Part shown: in pieces, positions 13,588 through 24,484 of the stretch
How the letters are laid out: the number at the start of each line of letters is the position of its first letter
How positions within the stretch are numbered: position 1 is the first letter of the stretch
NCBI GenBank assembly: GCA_002917075.1
Contig: NTMA01000050.1
Span: 186,001 to 250,000 of the forward strand
Reading direction: 5' to 3'
Length of the DNA: 64,000 bases
Origin: Hawksworthiomyces lignivorus
Taxonomy: Eukaryota; Ascomycota; Sordariomycetes; Ophiostomatales; Ophiostomataceae
Translations under genes and position numbers: made by a program
The notes under the pieces: model-generated
Database searches by the model: none
Told to the model about the DNA's origin: nothing
Seen by the model: the letters and a program-made list of their open reading frames with translations, nothing else

Positions 13588-14748
13588 ATGAGTTCTCCAG
13601 CACAGGGCGGCCCGTCGGCCCCTAAGGAGAAGAAAGGCGTAAGCAGCCGGATGTTGACGAGGATGAAGACAATTATGAAGAGAGCCGAGAAGCGCATGTC
13701 AATTTCTGGGCCTAGCAAGTCTGCTGCTGCCGCAGAGCCAGCGTATGTTATGTTCCAGTTCATTACTACTTAACTCTGGTTTGGTTTATTTATCATGCAC
13801 CAATGTACTAACAAAGTCGATAGCGCTGCACCGGCTGCTGCTGCTGCATCGGCCGCTTCTGCTTCTGCGGAGGCTGCCGCCGCTAAGGGCAAGCAGCCCG
13901 CAGACGAGTATCCTGATGCCACCAAGGTCCCACGTATGCAGCTACACGAGGAGCGTGCTCGGAGACTTGGCGAGCGCTTCGGCCTTGAGATTAAGCCTAG
14001 CGAGTGGCACTCGACTGAGGGTGATGCTCTACGCGTCAACAAGCCCATCCGCATGCGTGTCCACCGCACTTGCCATCAATGCAACACTGATTTTGGTGCC
14101 TCCAAAGAGTGTGTCAAGTGCAAGCATATCCGCTGCAAGAAATGCGGCCGCTACCCGCCGAAGCGTACCGAAGCCGAAAAACAGGCCAGCCGCGAACGCC
14201 GTGCTGCCATTCTCAAGGAACAGAAGGAGAATGCTCCCATTGTTGCGGACTGGGATTTGACGAACAAACCCTTCACATTGACCAAGCCAGCCAAGAAGGG
14301 TGGCCAAGACCTTGTGTATAAGAAGCCTCGTCAACGCCTACGGCGAACGTGCTGCCAGTGCAGCAAGCTCTTTACTTCCGGCAATAAGACTTGCCAGTCA
14401 TGCGGCCATGCGCGCTGTACAGACTGCCCGCGCGATCCGTACGTATCTCGTCTAACACATTTTGATTCTCTCCAGTTACTAATACCTCAAAACAGAGCCA
14501 AGAAGGAAAAATACCCTTACGGATACCCTGGCGATGAATTTGGTGCACAGTCCATTCCGCGGTACAAGTGCCACTTGTGCAAGACGAAATTCCCTCAAGA
14601 GTCGCCCGAAGGAACGGAATGCGCCAAATGTGCTCATCCTAGATGTGCTGATTGTCCGCGATTAAAGCCACAGCGCGTCGAACCAGAGCCCGACCCGGAG
14701 ATTCTGAAATCTATAGAGACCCGGCTTTCTAAGTTGAAAGTCGGCTAA
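13588..14748 (+). CDS. Cysteine-rich protein with three zinc-ribbon-like repeats, function unknown
   Basis: Three exons, 13588-13742, 13824-14438 and 14496-14748, encode 340 residues. Both introns have consensus signals: 81 nt with donor GTATGT and branch TACTAAC, and 57 nt with donor GTACGT and branch TACTAAT. The first 130 residues are low complexity (Ala-rich, Lys/Arg-rich). Then come three copies of one unit, C-x2-C-x10-13-C-x2-C-x4-C-x2-C, at about residues 135-159, 228-253 and 282-310. The last two end in RC(T/A)DCPR. Each unit could hold zinc through four to six cysteines. I recognise this only as a conserved fungal hypothetical type and cannot name a function; nucleic-acid or protein binding would be a guess. 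The second intron is a multiple of three and contains no stop, so retaining it would add 19 residues (see findings). There is no signal peptide or membrane segment. Confidence 0.85.
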
Positions 14749-17348
14749 CTTTACACTTGATTTTCCCCAACTACATCATTCACGCCGTTCACGTCACTCC
14801 GTTCCATCTACCATAGCACCCGCACGATCAAAAGCTGCAGACGACTTGAGAGATTACCGGTTCTTTCGGGAATGTAGGAGGATGGACGATACTTTTGGAA
14901 ACACCGTTATCGACCACCTCCTAGAGTCTTAGAAAGACGATGGTTCACTATATGTTTTGGTGGAAAAATGGGAAATTGATTATGTCTTGCAGTCTTTTCA
15001 TTGGTAGCGAGTGTTAGCAGGATAACGTTTAAGGATATCTCTTTAGTTTACTTCTTACGTATTAGTCTTTTATTGTCATGGTCTCTAATGCACATCTACT
15101 CAAACGAACCTAGGTATTTTCTTCATCCCTTGGGAAGACTGGTGTATTCAACTTCGCGTGTATATCCAAGAAACCCATGCTAGGTGCAAACACGTGAAAT
15201 GCGGTCGAGAAAGGGAGTACTACGAAAGCGGAAAACAAAAGCAAGAAAGGATAAGACTGGTGCAAAAATGTAAAGAAAATAACAAGACTTAATACAAGGG
15301 ATACAGATAAGCTCACAGTGATGATTTAGCTACGTGCACTCATTAGCCTAGAGACACCATGGTTATGTACAACAGGACGCTTCGCTGCACAAGCGACAGA
15401 GCAAGAAATACAGGCACCATAAGGCTGCACACTGTATTTTCTACGTCTGCTCCGTATTTTGATTTTGATTTTGATTTTGAGTATACTGCCCGAGTGTTGC
15501 GTAATGATTTTGATTCAGGCTGCATTCCTTTCAAAGGCCAAGCTAGCTCTCCCATAGGGATATATTAGTGCATATGTTGATATTATCTGCTGCGGCTAGA
15601 AAAGACAAAACGAAGAGAGGCCTATTTGCTTTCCAATCAAAAACCATACTAAGCACACGCAGAATCCAAGCGTGTTTAGAATCAGCGAGTTTCAAAAGGG
15701 ATTGAAACACTACAAGAGCTTGTGAAAGGGTAGACTATTGGCTGTCCGGGGTGGCCTGTAGAAAAGCGTGAGAGACGTTTTTACGAAAATAGATTAAGCA
15801 GTCATCCTGTCGGTAAAGGGAAGAGTATAAAAAAGTGCCGAGAAACGAATGTTTTTCTTGGCGCGAATGCCATCAAGAAGATGAGGGTAATATCTGGTAA
15901 GTACACGCCCTTTTCTGGAAGCCAGAAAGACACCGAAAATGAGGCTCGTTAAACAACACCGTTACCCGACCAGATGGAAGTGGTTCCACAAAATAGCTTT
16001 TTTTAGTGTTTACAGGGCTCTCTTCGCGTCTTTTTCTTCTTAATGGCAACTGAATCACAGTGTTTCGCTAAATGTCTTGACGGATATCCGTTCGGTGTGG
16101 TCCTCAGACCACCGAAAGAAGACGAAAAAAAAGTAGCGTACGATGGATGAGACACGACTATTAACGCCTTGTCTCGATGATCCACTTTCTTGGATGATTG
16201 TCCCTCAGGGTCCAATCCTCCGCGCTGGGTCCATCATTCAAAGAAGAGGCAAAAACCCAATGTTTTGGGTCGGAGTGGATAGTCCAAGAGACAAAAAGGC
16301 GGGTCCCAACAGAACACATTGTTTCGACGATCCCACAGTATGATTAATGTTGCACACGCAATTTTGAAGAAAGTACCTGTATGCATTCTGTAGGGAGGAA
16401 GAGCAATTCACAAAATGGATGCATTCTTAGAATCTCCAAATGCAACTGAAAAGAAAACAACTCTCAAAATGAAAGGGCGTGGAAATGCCAAAAACAAAAA
16501 GACGGACCGATTTGTATTGCTTTTGACTCCTTTTCGTATACCTTGGCTTTTCGAATTGCCTTGTACATACTTCTTCAGCGTAGGGTACCGATTGCAACCG
16601 AGCCAACCCCAGCTGAAGACTGGTTGCATAAACGAGCCTGTGAAACGTCCTTGATATGGGTGATACGCCTGCTGGTACTGGGAGGCGGTGTGCTATGCAG
16701 AACATATCCCTGTCGAAATGACGAGAGAAAGGCCTGCATTTCAGCATCGGGAGTCGATCCAAAACCGGCGTTCTTTGTCTCGGTAACACTTAAGAGATCG
16801 TCAGCCGGAAATGCTATCCGAGAGAAGAAATACGCGGGGTGAAAGACTGCGTTGCACTCGACACCTCAGGCGAAAAGCTTGAAGTTGTACCACAACAAAC
16901 ACGAGACGGAGCAAAATAAAATGGTTTCGTATATTCCAGGACACTGAAGTGGTGTAGGCACAAAGAGCTTTCATGCCCGATACGGCGTCTGAAATAAGGC
17001 GAATCAAACATAATATGGTTCGCCCTGCCACGGAAGGTAATATAATAATAAAGGTAGTGGCATCTGGCGGTCGTATACGTGCGTGTGGAAGTCATGCCGG
17101 GGTATTTGACGACGAAAGAGTAGAAATCTGACCTTGAAGAGGGTGAGGAGAAGGAGTAATAAAACAAAATTGTGAAAAAAATAAATTTTTTATACCTTCA
17201 TTTGCTTAATTGCTATTTGCTGCAAAAAAAACCGATATACATCGTACCTCCATTTCTTAAACAATTAACTTTCTGTCGTACTTTTCTTGTTACAAAAGAC
17301 GAATCGTCTTATTTTGTCCTCTGTCTATCCCCCGCCGTCTCTGTGGGT
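14749..17348. other. Intergenic, no gene seen
   Basis: The open frames in this 2.6 kb are all short, overlap one another on both strands and carry no family motif. The stretch separates the 3' ends of two converging genes. It holds one hexanucleotide microsatellite, listed separately. Nothing else was recognised. Confidence 0.6.
15456..15480 (+). repeat. (TTTTGA)n microsatellite
   Basis: About four tandem copies of a six-base unit (ATTTTG/TTTTGA) can be read directly. It lies in intergenic DNA. Confidence 0.9.
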
Positions 17349-18739
17349 TCAAAGCACTGACGCTTCCTTATCCTTTTCCTTTTTTTCCCTCGTCCGCGCG
17401 GCATCGTCGTCGTCGGACCCTAGAGTGCGCACAATCACACGGCCATTTTGGGCTACAATGTCGTCCATGTGCCGTGCAGCCTGTAGCGCTTCTGTGCGCA
17501 CCTTGTCGCCAATACTGGCATCACCATCAATATTACCATCGGCGGACCCCAGTTCCTCGAGTCGCTTCTTCCAAAACCACCATCGGTTCATGTTCAAACC
17601 AGGCTGTCCACCGCTCGCAACATAAAGTGGGCCAGACGGTGTCGCCCGCAGCTCGGTCTCGTTGAGGCGGTTCCTGCGGAACGCGTCGCGGAAGACTTCT
17701 GTGCCGCCGAGCAAGATCCATTGGCTAGCGGTCTGCACCTGACCTTCAAAATACAGCAAGAGGCGCTTCACGTTTGCTTCCCCGTCCGTATGCTCCTCCT
17801 TTTTGGGCTCTTGTTCGAGCGCTTTCCCGATGCCCATGACGGCAAAGACGGTCCACTGAAGCAGGCCCTTTTCCATGATGCGGGCAGCAAAGGCATTGAG
17901 ATTGACCCATTCCGATACTTGTTCCAGGTACTCGTCTTTGTTTAGTTCTTCGTCCTCGGGTTGCGGCTCTGTTTTCTCTTGTCAGAACGTGTGTCCACTA
18001 CATGCTGTTCTACTAATTTAAAAGAGGAGGCTCACTAATCTAGGCTTCCCGCATAAAGGACGACAACATCGGAAGGTCCCGCCAGAGACGTTCTTCTCTC
18101 TACAGCGAAGAAGAAGCCACGTTAGCCATCCAGCAAAAATAGGCAAAAAAAGAAAGGCATTCCACATACCCCCCACAACTTCACTGTCGTCTTGGCGTGC
18201 GACCGCAGGCTCTCTAGAACAGCTACGAGCTCATCCTGGAGAGAGTTGTCGTAGGGCACGGCTTTCACAACGAGAATGACCGTCTCCCACAGTGCCATCA
18301 GATAGACCTCGCGGTCCTCGGTCATCATAGGATCGGGACACAGCTGCCGGATCTGCGTAGCCGCTGCGGCCGCGGCCGGCGACACGGTGGCGATGGCTGT
18401 CGTTATGGAAGCGGTGGTTGGTGTGACGGCGAAGGTTGTCACGTTAGCGGTCGTTGCCATGACTAGTATCGCTGCTGCCTGGGCGTCGTTGCTGTCAGTA
18501 GCTGGCGAGGAGTCGGCCGTGTCTTCCTTGGACGACTACCGCCGTGACACATCGAGTACCAAATTCGCAAAGATGGCTAGTATCTGTTTGTCGCGGTCCG
18601 ACATTGTGTCATCCTCCATGGCCGCAAGCTTCTGGACAATCGACGCCGTAGCGTCTTCGGCGTCGCCAGGAGGAATGACAGCATCGTCAGAAGGGACGAT
18701 GGCAGGCGCTGGAGACGAAGATGGAGACGAAGAAGCCAT
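17349..18739 (-). pseudogene. DUF3632-like gene with in-frame stop codons
   Basis: Pieces of one protein read on the minus strand: exon 1 from Met 18739; exon 2 ending at 18170; exon 3 at 18036-18099; exon 4 at 17349-17968. Introns 18100-18169 (GTATGT...TAG) and 17969-18035 (GTGAGC...CAG, branch TCTGAC) are well formed. Conserved-looking blocks are LWETVILVVKAVPYDNSLQDEL, LWRDLPMLSSFMREA, EYLEQVSEWVNLNAFAAR and ASQWILLGG. From memory these match the fungal DUF3632 family, whose function is unknown. Two TAG codons interrupt the frame: one after the exon 1 block (about 18536) and one right after MREA in exon 3 (about 18040). The first could be spliced out by an 81-nt intron (GTACTC...GCCCAG). 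For the second, neighbouring acceptors give frames that do not fit exon 4, so I see no splice that avoids it. Either this copy is inactivated or the sequence has an error there. Confidence 0.6.
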
Positions 18740-19119
18740 GTAAGCAAAGGAAAAGAAATATGTTGAGCTTCGTCGTTGACTTGTCTTTGCCAAAGCATTC
18801 GGAAGTCGACGCAGAAAAGAAAAAACACGAGAGGCTAGAGATGACGTTCGAAGAAAGGGTGCTGCTTGCCGGCGTTGACGAGGGAGAAGAGGGCGCAGCA
18901 ACTTTGGACAAGGCCGGTGGCGGGAGACCATCATATATGTTTCGCTTGCCGCTGAGGCGTCGTGGTTGTTCGCAAGATTGCATAACATGAGGACTGGCGA
19001 TATTGAGCTGTGTGGACAAAAAGCGACGTTGGGAAACAAGACTGGCCCAGCTAGTTCAGATGGGTCGCTCCGTGTGTTCCGTGTAGTGGGGGTAAGCCTA
19101 ATATTTTTGTACAGTACGA
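18740..19119. other. Divergent intergenic region, no gene seen
   Basis: This 380-base stretch lies between the start of the DUF3632-like gene (minus) and the RNase-like frame (plus). A plus-strand frame crosses it but has no family resemblance. A GTAAGC...TTGTACAG segment at about 19091-19114 looks like intron ends but is too short to be an intron by itself. No exon encoding a signal peptide was found. Confidence 0.5.
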
Positions 19120-19449
19120 ATGCCCAACCTCCCTGCCCATGACTCCCATCGGATCATCGGTCAAGCTGACGCGAACAGTCAGGTGCTTGGGGCACCGACG
19201 CAAATGGGACGGGGTCGAGGCTACCCGAAGGCCCACAGAAACCAGGAGAGAAACAACATCACGGCGCCGAGTCCCTGGCAAGAGTTTCCTCTCCTGCCAA
19301 ACACCACAACACCCTGGGCCTACGGCCAACCTCCTGGCCCCGCCCGCGCCATCTACAACGAGACGAACCGTGGTGCCTTGTACAACGTGGTGTATCATGA
19401 CCCAGCAAGGCCAAAGCATATGGATTTTAGTGAGGCCATCCTGAAATAA
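19120..19449 (+). CDS. Small RNase T1/F1-fold protein without cysteines
   Basis: A single frame of 109 codons. The second half follows the order of guanyl-specific microbial ribonucleases (N1/T1/F1 group): GYPKAH and NQER around the Tyr/His site, WQEFPLL with the general-base Glu, PGPARAIYNE with the catalytic Arg, and VVYHD with the catalytic His, spaced as in that family. Fungal members cleave RNA after guanine and are normally secreted and disulfide-bonded. This one has no cysteine and no visible signal peptide, and the Tyr/His segment is shifted by about two residues (YPKAH rather than YPH). It may be an intracellular variant, lack an unrecognised upstream exon, or be a decaying copy. An in-frame TAA lies shortly upstream of the chosen Met, so any further N-terminal sequence would need splicing. 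It is transcribed divergently from the DUF3632-like gene. Confidence 0.6.
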   Translation: MPNLPAHDSHRIIGQADANSQVLGAPTQMGRGRGYPKAHRNQERNNITAPSPWQEFPLLPNTTTPWAYGQPPGPARAIYNETNRGALYNVVYHDPARPKHMDFSEAILK

Positions 19450-21418
19450 AGACCAAGAAGTAGGCAGTAAGCGTGGCAGCTGGAATGTCAAGTTTTTTTA
19501 TTTTCTGCTTTTTGTCCTCTTTGTTTGGATCTGCTTTGTTTTGTTCTGTTCCGTTCTCTTTTTGGCTTATTTTGCTTTACTTCTGCTTTTGGTTATATCT
19601 TATATTAAACCCTCGTCAACGAAAAACCCCTTTAAAGTGAACCAAAAATATACCTAGGTTAGATTGTTATCATAACGCGAATATACTACTAAAAAGTGCC
19701 ACATTTGACTACCATCTCTTTGTTCTTTTCAGACTTTTTATCCTGCCTCTCCACTTGGCCTCATCATGGCCATCTGACGGGGTAGGTGTGTGTCTAAGTG
19801 TTGGTAGCCATTTACTAATCAATAGCATATTACATTCAAGAATTTTAGCCAAGTGATCGGATCCACAAGTTTACGAGAGACCGTGACCAAAAGGACTCAC
19901 TTCTAGTGAGTACACGTTGACAGTGAGAATGGTCTCTGATATTTCAAGGAGAGATGTTGTCTAACCGGGTAGGCGCCTCTCGTATGATGTTATGTTATTG
20001 TGGCAGGTAGGTGCTCTCGTGGGGCAATAAACGGGTCGGTCCGTTGGATTGTAGGTGGTGAATTTCTCAACGGTGGCATCACTGCTAAGGCGTACTCCCG
20101 ACGATGCCGTTCTCTGGTTCTTGTGGCACTTTATTTTTAACAGACCTGAGATAAATGCAACCAGTACATCTCTCCCATATCTTATATGAACTTACGGACA
20201 ACCCACACCATCTCCTTTAAGGTGTTTTCATGAGGAATTTCATGGAGTAAACTGACTTGTCCGCACTGTTCAATCTCGGTGTACGCAATGGGTGGTGCTT
20301 CGAAAAAAAATTAACTGTACATACCTTTAAACACGTAAATCGGGTTATGCTGTGCCTCCAACGTGCAGAATCTGGTGTCACGCTTTCCCCGACATGTCCT
20401 ATTTTCAAACACTGAGATAAATCAAAATGGTTGTATTGTGAAAGATGACATTACTTCTACCAAGTCGAAAATTCCAACCTTACATCCACCTTTAGAGCAG
20501 ACGACAAATACGAAAGAGGTATTAGAATGGCGCACCGCGAAGATGATCTACATCTGCCCGTTGTTCACCATCTCGCCGATCAAAAACAAAGTTGCATATC
20601 ATGTACGGACAAGAGCAAATCGATGTAGAGGTTTGTCCTACATCTTCAATATGCAGGTCGTCGACGTGTAAGAAATATTCAGTCGTCTACTATTATCCGT
20701 ATCCCACAGCTTACGAACGCGCTGCAAAGGAGAAGCGTAGAAAACGTCTTTATTACCCCCATGTGGGTGAAAAAAATAGTCATAAAACGGGATGAGAATC
20801 CATTATTTTCATTCCTAACTTCATTACGTACACATTCGCGAATACAATACATACAAACATATGATAGAACCAGCTCGACAAAACGTATCCAGTAAACAAA
20901 ACCAAAAAAAAAACCAAAAAAAACACTCTAATCTTTTTCTGCCTACGTCAGGCTCAGCCTCGACTCGCCCAGTATCACCATAGCTCGCTCCCATGAAAAC
21001 TGAGCAAACGCACAGGGACGGTCGTCAACGGGTCTTACTCGAGGAGGTCATGGAGAAGGTCGATGTCGGCATAGTCAAAGTCCAGGTCGAGGTCGAGATC
21101 GACATCGATGTCGACGACATCGTCTTACGTTTTGTATTGGGGGATGAAGTGGTTGTGGTTAGCTGAGCCAAATTTGGCGACGCGCTAAACCAGAAAGAAG
21201 AAACAGCACATTCGCGAATACAAAAAAAAAGAAAGAAAGAAAGAAACTCTACGTAAACTGATATATGAGTGATCAAATTGTACTTTGTAGAGCATTGTAA
21301 ATGGGTCATTGAAAGTAGAATTTGGGAATTGTTTTATATACCCTAGAAAAGTATTTGTCCTGTATAAGATACGCGAATGCTGTGCCTCTTCAAGTGTGAA
21401 CCGTGGATTACCCCCTCT
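19450..21418. other. Intergenic, mostly without recognisable content
   Basis: Two kilobases of moderately AT-rich DNA. The short frames (up to 102 codons at 20363-20671) have no recognisable motif. A tract near 20900 alternates A-runs with CC, and an AAAG microsatellite is at about 21229-21245. An Asp-rich reading frame close to the 3' end of the Clr2-like gene is listed separately. Confidence 0.55.
21035..21123 (-). other. Asp-rich open frame behind a possible splice acceptor
   Basis: On the minus strand, 29 codons alternate Asp with Val/Ile/Leu/Phe and end in a Leu-rich tail before TAA. Directly upstream are TAA and GTAAG, and 34 nt further up is a perfect branch-site word, GCTAAC (21158-21163). 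This could be a last exon with acceptor AAG, but no matching donor was found in the Clr2-like gene upstream, whose own frame ends in TAG at 21419. It could equally be a simple GAYNTC-type repeat in a 3' region. Confidence 0.25.
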
Positions 21419-23485
21419 CTACAGTCCGGCCTCGTACACTCCTTCGATCGCTGGCAGTGGCACGCTGATTGCGTTCCCAATCGTCGCCGCTCGCTGTGCC
21501 CGCTGGCCGCCATACATAAAGCCGCCCACCTTCTGCCGCCGGTTCAGCGCCGACGCCATCATGTTGGGATCGCCGCCGTCACCGCCTGGCCACGGTAGCC
21601 CCGATGCCGCCCGTGCCAGGAATGGCGGGTTCTGTAGATTCGCGGCTAACCGAGTCGACGCGTAGAACCGTCCGTGCACCTCGCCCTCTGCTCGGTCGCC
21701 ATGGCGCTCCTTCAGGTGCCAGTACCACTGCTGAGAAGGAGCGCCAGCAGACGCAGGTGACGGCCGGTTGCGGTCGGCGAGCTCGTCCGCGAAGACCTGA
21801 CCCTCTGGCAATGGTTCGCCGCTAACCCGGCCACCCGCTCCCACCATCGCCGTCGTCTGCATCAGACAGTATACATCGCCAATAAACCGCAAGACGTTGT
21901 GGTCTGTCAGGATCAGGCTTACGCGCATAATATCAACGCCGTTGCTGGCGTCGCTGCCGTTGATGATGCCGATGCCATTGGCGCTGGGCACAGCGCCGTG
22001 ACCATTTCCGCTCCGCGCGTCCACCCGGATGGCGTCCCCGGCCACAATCAACTCAGCACCTAGGAACACACCGCCGTAGGTGCACTGGGTGGGGGACACC
22101 TTTGGCTGAGCATTGAAAAGAGAAAAGCACGCGTTGATCTGGTTGGCCGCGGCCTTGGACGCCTCCAGCGCGATCGCGGCAGTATCGTAGCGCGCTGGCA
22201 GTGGTGGCGGCTGCTGCTGCTGCTGCTGCTGGTAGGCTTGGGCCTCACGCACCAGCGCTAGCCAGTTCACCTGGTCATAAGACATGTCTTGGAAGCCCTC
22301 GCGCATCCCGGGGACGCTGAATGACAGGAACGGCCGCAAATCGCTCCCATTGAGTGTGAGGTCCGGTGGGTGTAGGTCGGTCACGCCAAGCGGCGCCACC
22401 TTGATGGTCGTTCCTGGAGGCGGCTCTGTCGTACTAGCAGATACAGGCGCAAGGACACTGGGACTAGCGATATGCAAGATGATCCCCAGCCGCCATGCGC
22501 CACGGGATGGGTTCGTAATGTGCTGATACCAGACAAGCTCCCAAGGGCGGAACAGGTCCGAGCTGCCGCCGGTGGGAAGGGAGACAGCCGCTCTAGGCGC
22601 TGCCTGTACGTTAGGTTGAGGTGCAGGCGTCGTGGAAGCGGCAGACACAGCAGGAGCAGCTGTAGAAGTGACAGAAGTGGTGGCAGGAGTGGAAGTGACG
22701 GGAGAAGAAGTGGCTGTTGCTGCTGGAGGAAGTATGGGTGTAGGAACTGGTGTTACTGTGGGTGGCTTGGGCGATGCCTTGGCCACGGCTGCTGTGGTGC
22801 CGACGGCCGGCGTCACTGGCGCTGCTGCCGCCGCCGCCTGCTGGCTCTCGCTCACCATCCGTACGCATAGCCTGCACGAGCAGTCGCTGCGCGATGTCGA
22901 CGCGCTGAGCAGCCATAGAATGTGCAGGGCGAGCTCGGCGGGGCTGCGGAACACCGCAATGGGGCCTAGAGGGTGCCCAAACACAAACGGCTCCTCACGC
23001 TCGCGTCCCTTGTGTGGTCGAATATGCAGAGAGTAACCCTGGGGCAGGCGGACCAAGTAGTGGGCCGGGTCCGGATTGTTGCCGGCACCGCTGCTGCCAA
23101 CCCCAAGATTGTACTTGATGGCTTTGCCGAGCTTGACTGTCCACGACCGAACAAAATCGTGACTGTCCTCAAGGGCGTCGCCGATGGGCATGGCGCTGCG
23201 GCTGGCGTCATTGATCTGCTGCGTCGAGTAGCCAACGCCGTCAGAACGTGCGATGAGAATCTCGCGGTAGGTCTGCAGGTGCGCAGACGAAGAGGTGCTT
23301 CCTGTCAATTGATGGCTAGCAGCATGGCCGATGGAGGTGCCATTGCTAGTCTTCAGCTTTGACGTTCCCGACAGAGAGGACGAGGAGGATGTCTTGGCCA
23401 TTGGCGTTGCGCCGACTCCTGTTGGCGTTGTTTTGGTAACGGGTCGGCCAGGTCCCGCCTTGGCGGAAGCTTTTGATGTAGACAT
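21419..23485 (-). CDS. Clr2-like transcription-silencing protein
   Basis: One uninterrupted exon of 688 codons from the Met at 23485 (the next Met upstream, at 23566, gives an unlikely hydrophobic leader). Fission-yeast Clr2 is a subunit of the SHREC deacetylase/remodeller complex that silences heterochromatin. The N-terminal domain (about residues 70-220) has SDG, YLVRLPQGYSLHIRPHKG, FVFGHPLGPIAVFRSPAELALHILWLL and the paired-cysteine ending CSCRLC, which I recognise as the Clr2 N-terminal pattern. A long Ala/Pro/Ser/Thr linker follows (to about 310). The second conserved domain starts at LFRPWELVWYQH...WRLGIILHI and contains an eight-Gln run coded by a CTG/CAG repeat (about 22209-22231). 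The C-terminal part has VFLGAELIVAGDAIRV and WYWHLKERHGDRAEGEVHGRFYAS in two blocks. It should act in the nucleus. The family call is from memory; the exact end could change if a 3' intron exists. Confidence 0.8.
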   Translation of the reverse strand: MSTSKASAKAGPGRPVTKTTPTGVGATPMAKTSSSSSLSGTSKLKTSNGTSIGHAASHQLTGSTSSSAHLQTYREILIARSDGVGYSTQQINDASRSAMPIGDALEDSHDFVRSWTVKLGKAIKYNLGVGSSGAGNNPDPAHYLVRLPQGYSLHIRPHKGREREEPFVFGHPLGPIAVFRSPAELALHILWLLSASTSRSDCSCRLCVRMVSESQQAAAAAAPVTPAVGTTAAVAKASPKPPTVTPVPTPILPPAATATSSPVTSTPATTSVTSTAAPAVSAASTTPAPQPNVQAAPRAAVSLPTGGSSDLFRPWELVWYQHITNPSRGAWRLGIILHIASPSVLAPVSASTTEPPPGTTIKVAPLGVTDLHPPDLTLNGSDLRPFLSFSVPGMREGFQDMSYDQVNWLALVREAQAYQQQQQQQPPPLPARYDTAAIALEASKAAANQINACFSLFNAQPKVSPTQCTYGGVFLGAELIVAGDAIRVDARSGNGHGAVPSANGIGIINGSDASNGVDIMRVSLILTDHNVLRFIGDVYCLMQTTAMVGAGGRVSGEPLPEGQVFADELADRNRPSPASAGAPSQQWYWHLKERHGDRAEGEVHGRFYASTRLAANLQNPPFLARAASGLPWPGGDGGDPNMMASALNRRQKVGGFMYGGQRAQRAATIGNAISVPLPAIEGVYEAGL

Positions 23486-24484
23486 GAAGGGCGATATGAC
23501 AGGGAAAATTATATGAAAGGAAGGGAGTAACAGACGATGACGAGTAGCTTTCCTCTTAAAAGACACACTTGACGAGCACAGGCCCGCCTATGCCTTTCTC
23601 AAATCAGGCGTCTCGAGACGTGTAGTATCTCTTAGTATCTGTCGGTGACGTTCTCACAGTGCCCCAGCAATAACCTTCAGAGATATTCACCCAATAAAAA
23701 TGAGAAATGTCTCGTTTTGGTATCTGTTAATGCTGTTTTTGCCCCGGCTTCTTGAGTCTGGATAGAAGGGTAGTGTGCTTCCCAAGCTTAAGACGTTGGC
23801 AAAAGCGGTATAGCTGATTCGCCACAGTCCTAATATTGCATATCGAAGTAATTGCTCCTGTAATATAAATGAAGTAGACTGACACTTGACAGATCAAATT
23901 TGCTTCGAATTGGACTAGATGGGCTGTTTGAAGACGAGGCTCAAGTGAAGTGGTTGCTGAGAGATGACTTGGCAGCTGCTATTTTGTGGTTTGTTACGAA
24001 ATTTGGAAATATGGCGAAGGATCGATTAGTCATCAAGTCACAACGGCTACCATCGCCAGGGACAGCCTCGTAACATTTGACAATTACAGAGTAGCAAAAT
24101 CCTTCTTTTGTGCTTCTGGCCTCATTTTCTACCGCTTCACGTCCGTCACAATAATTTAAGTCAATCTTTATATTTTTCAAAGGTTTTTTTTTTTCGCTTT
24201 TAGTCTATATGTAGTGAATTTCCCTCCTCGTTATATGTGCGATAAAGAAAAATACCATACATCGAAGGGTGTAAAAAAACAAAGAGGTTGGGGCCATTAC
24301 TGGGGAAGTTGATGCGTTGCTGTAATCAAAAAAAGGAAAGGCTAGAAAGGGGACATATGAGGAGGGGGTTCCAAAACCGTCAAATAAAAACGACACCATG
24401 TTAGAAAAATGAAGCATGAGGCCGAAGGGGGTATTCGTGATGCGCTATCGAACCAGTGACCAGGTGGACACCTTCTTCCCACAA
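23486..24484. other. Intergenic between two minus-strand genes
   Basis: One kilobase holding the promoter of the Clr2-like gene and the 3' flank of the kinesin gene. No convincing open frame. The region at 24180-24420 is A/T-rich with short homopolymers. Confidence 0.6.

Noticed and set aside
16140..16340. Repeated GATGATC/GATGATT words suggesting a C/D-box RNA
   Set aside because: C-box-like words occur but no properly spaced D box and no terminal stem were found.
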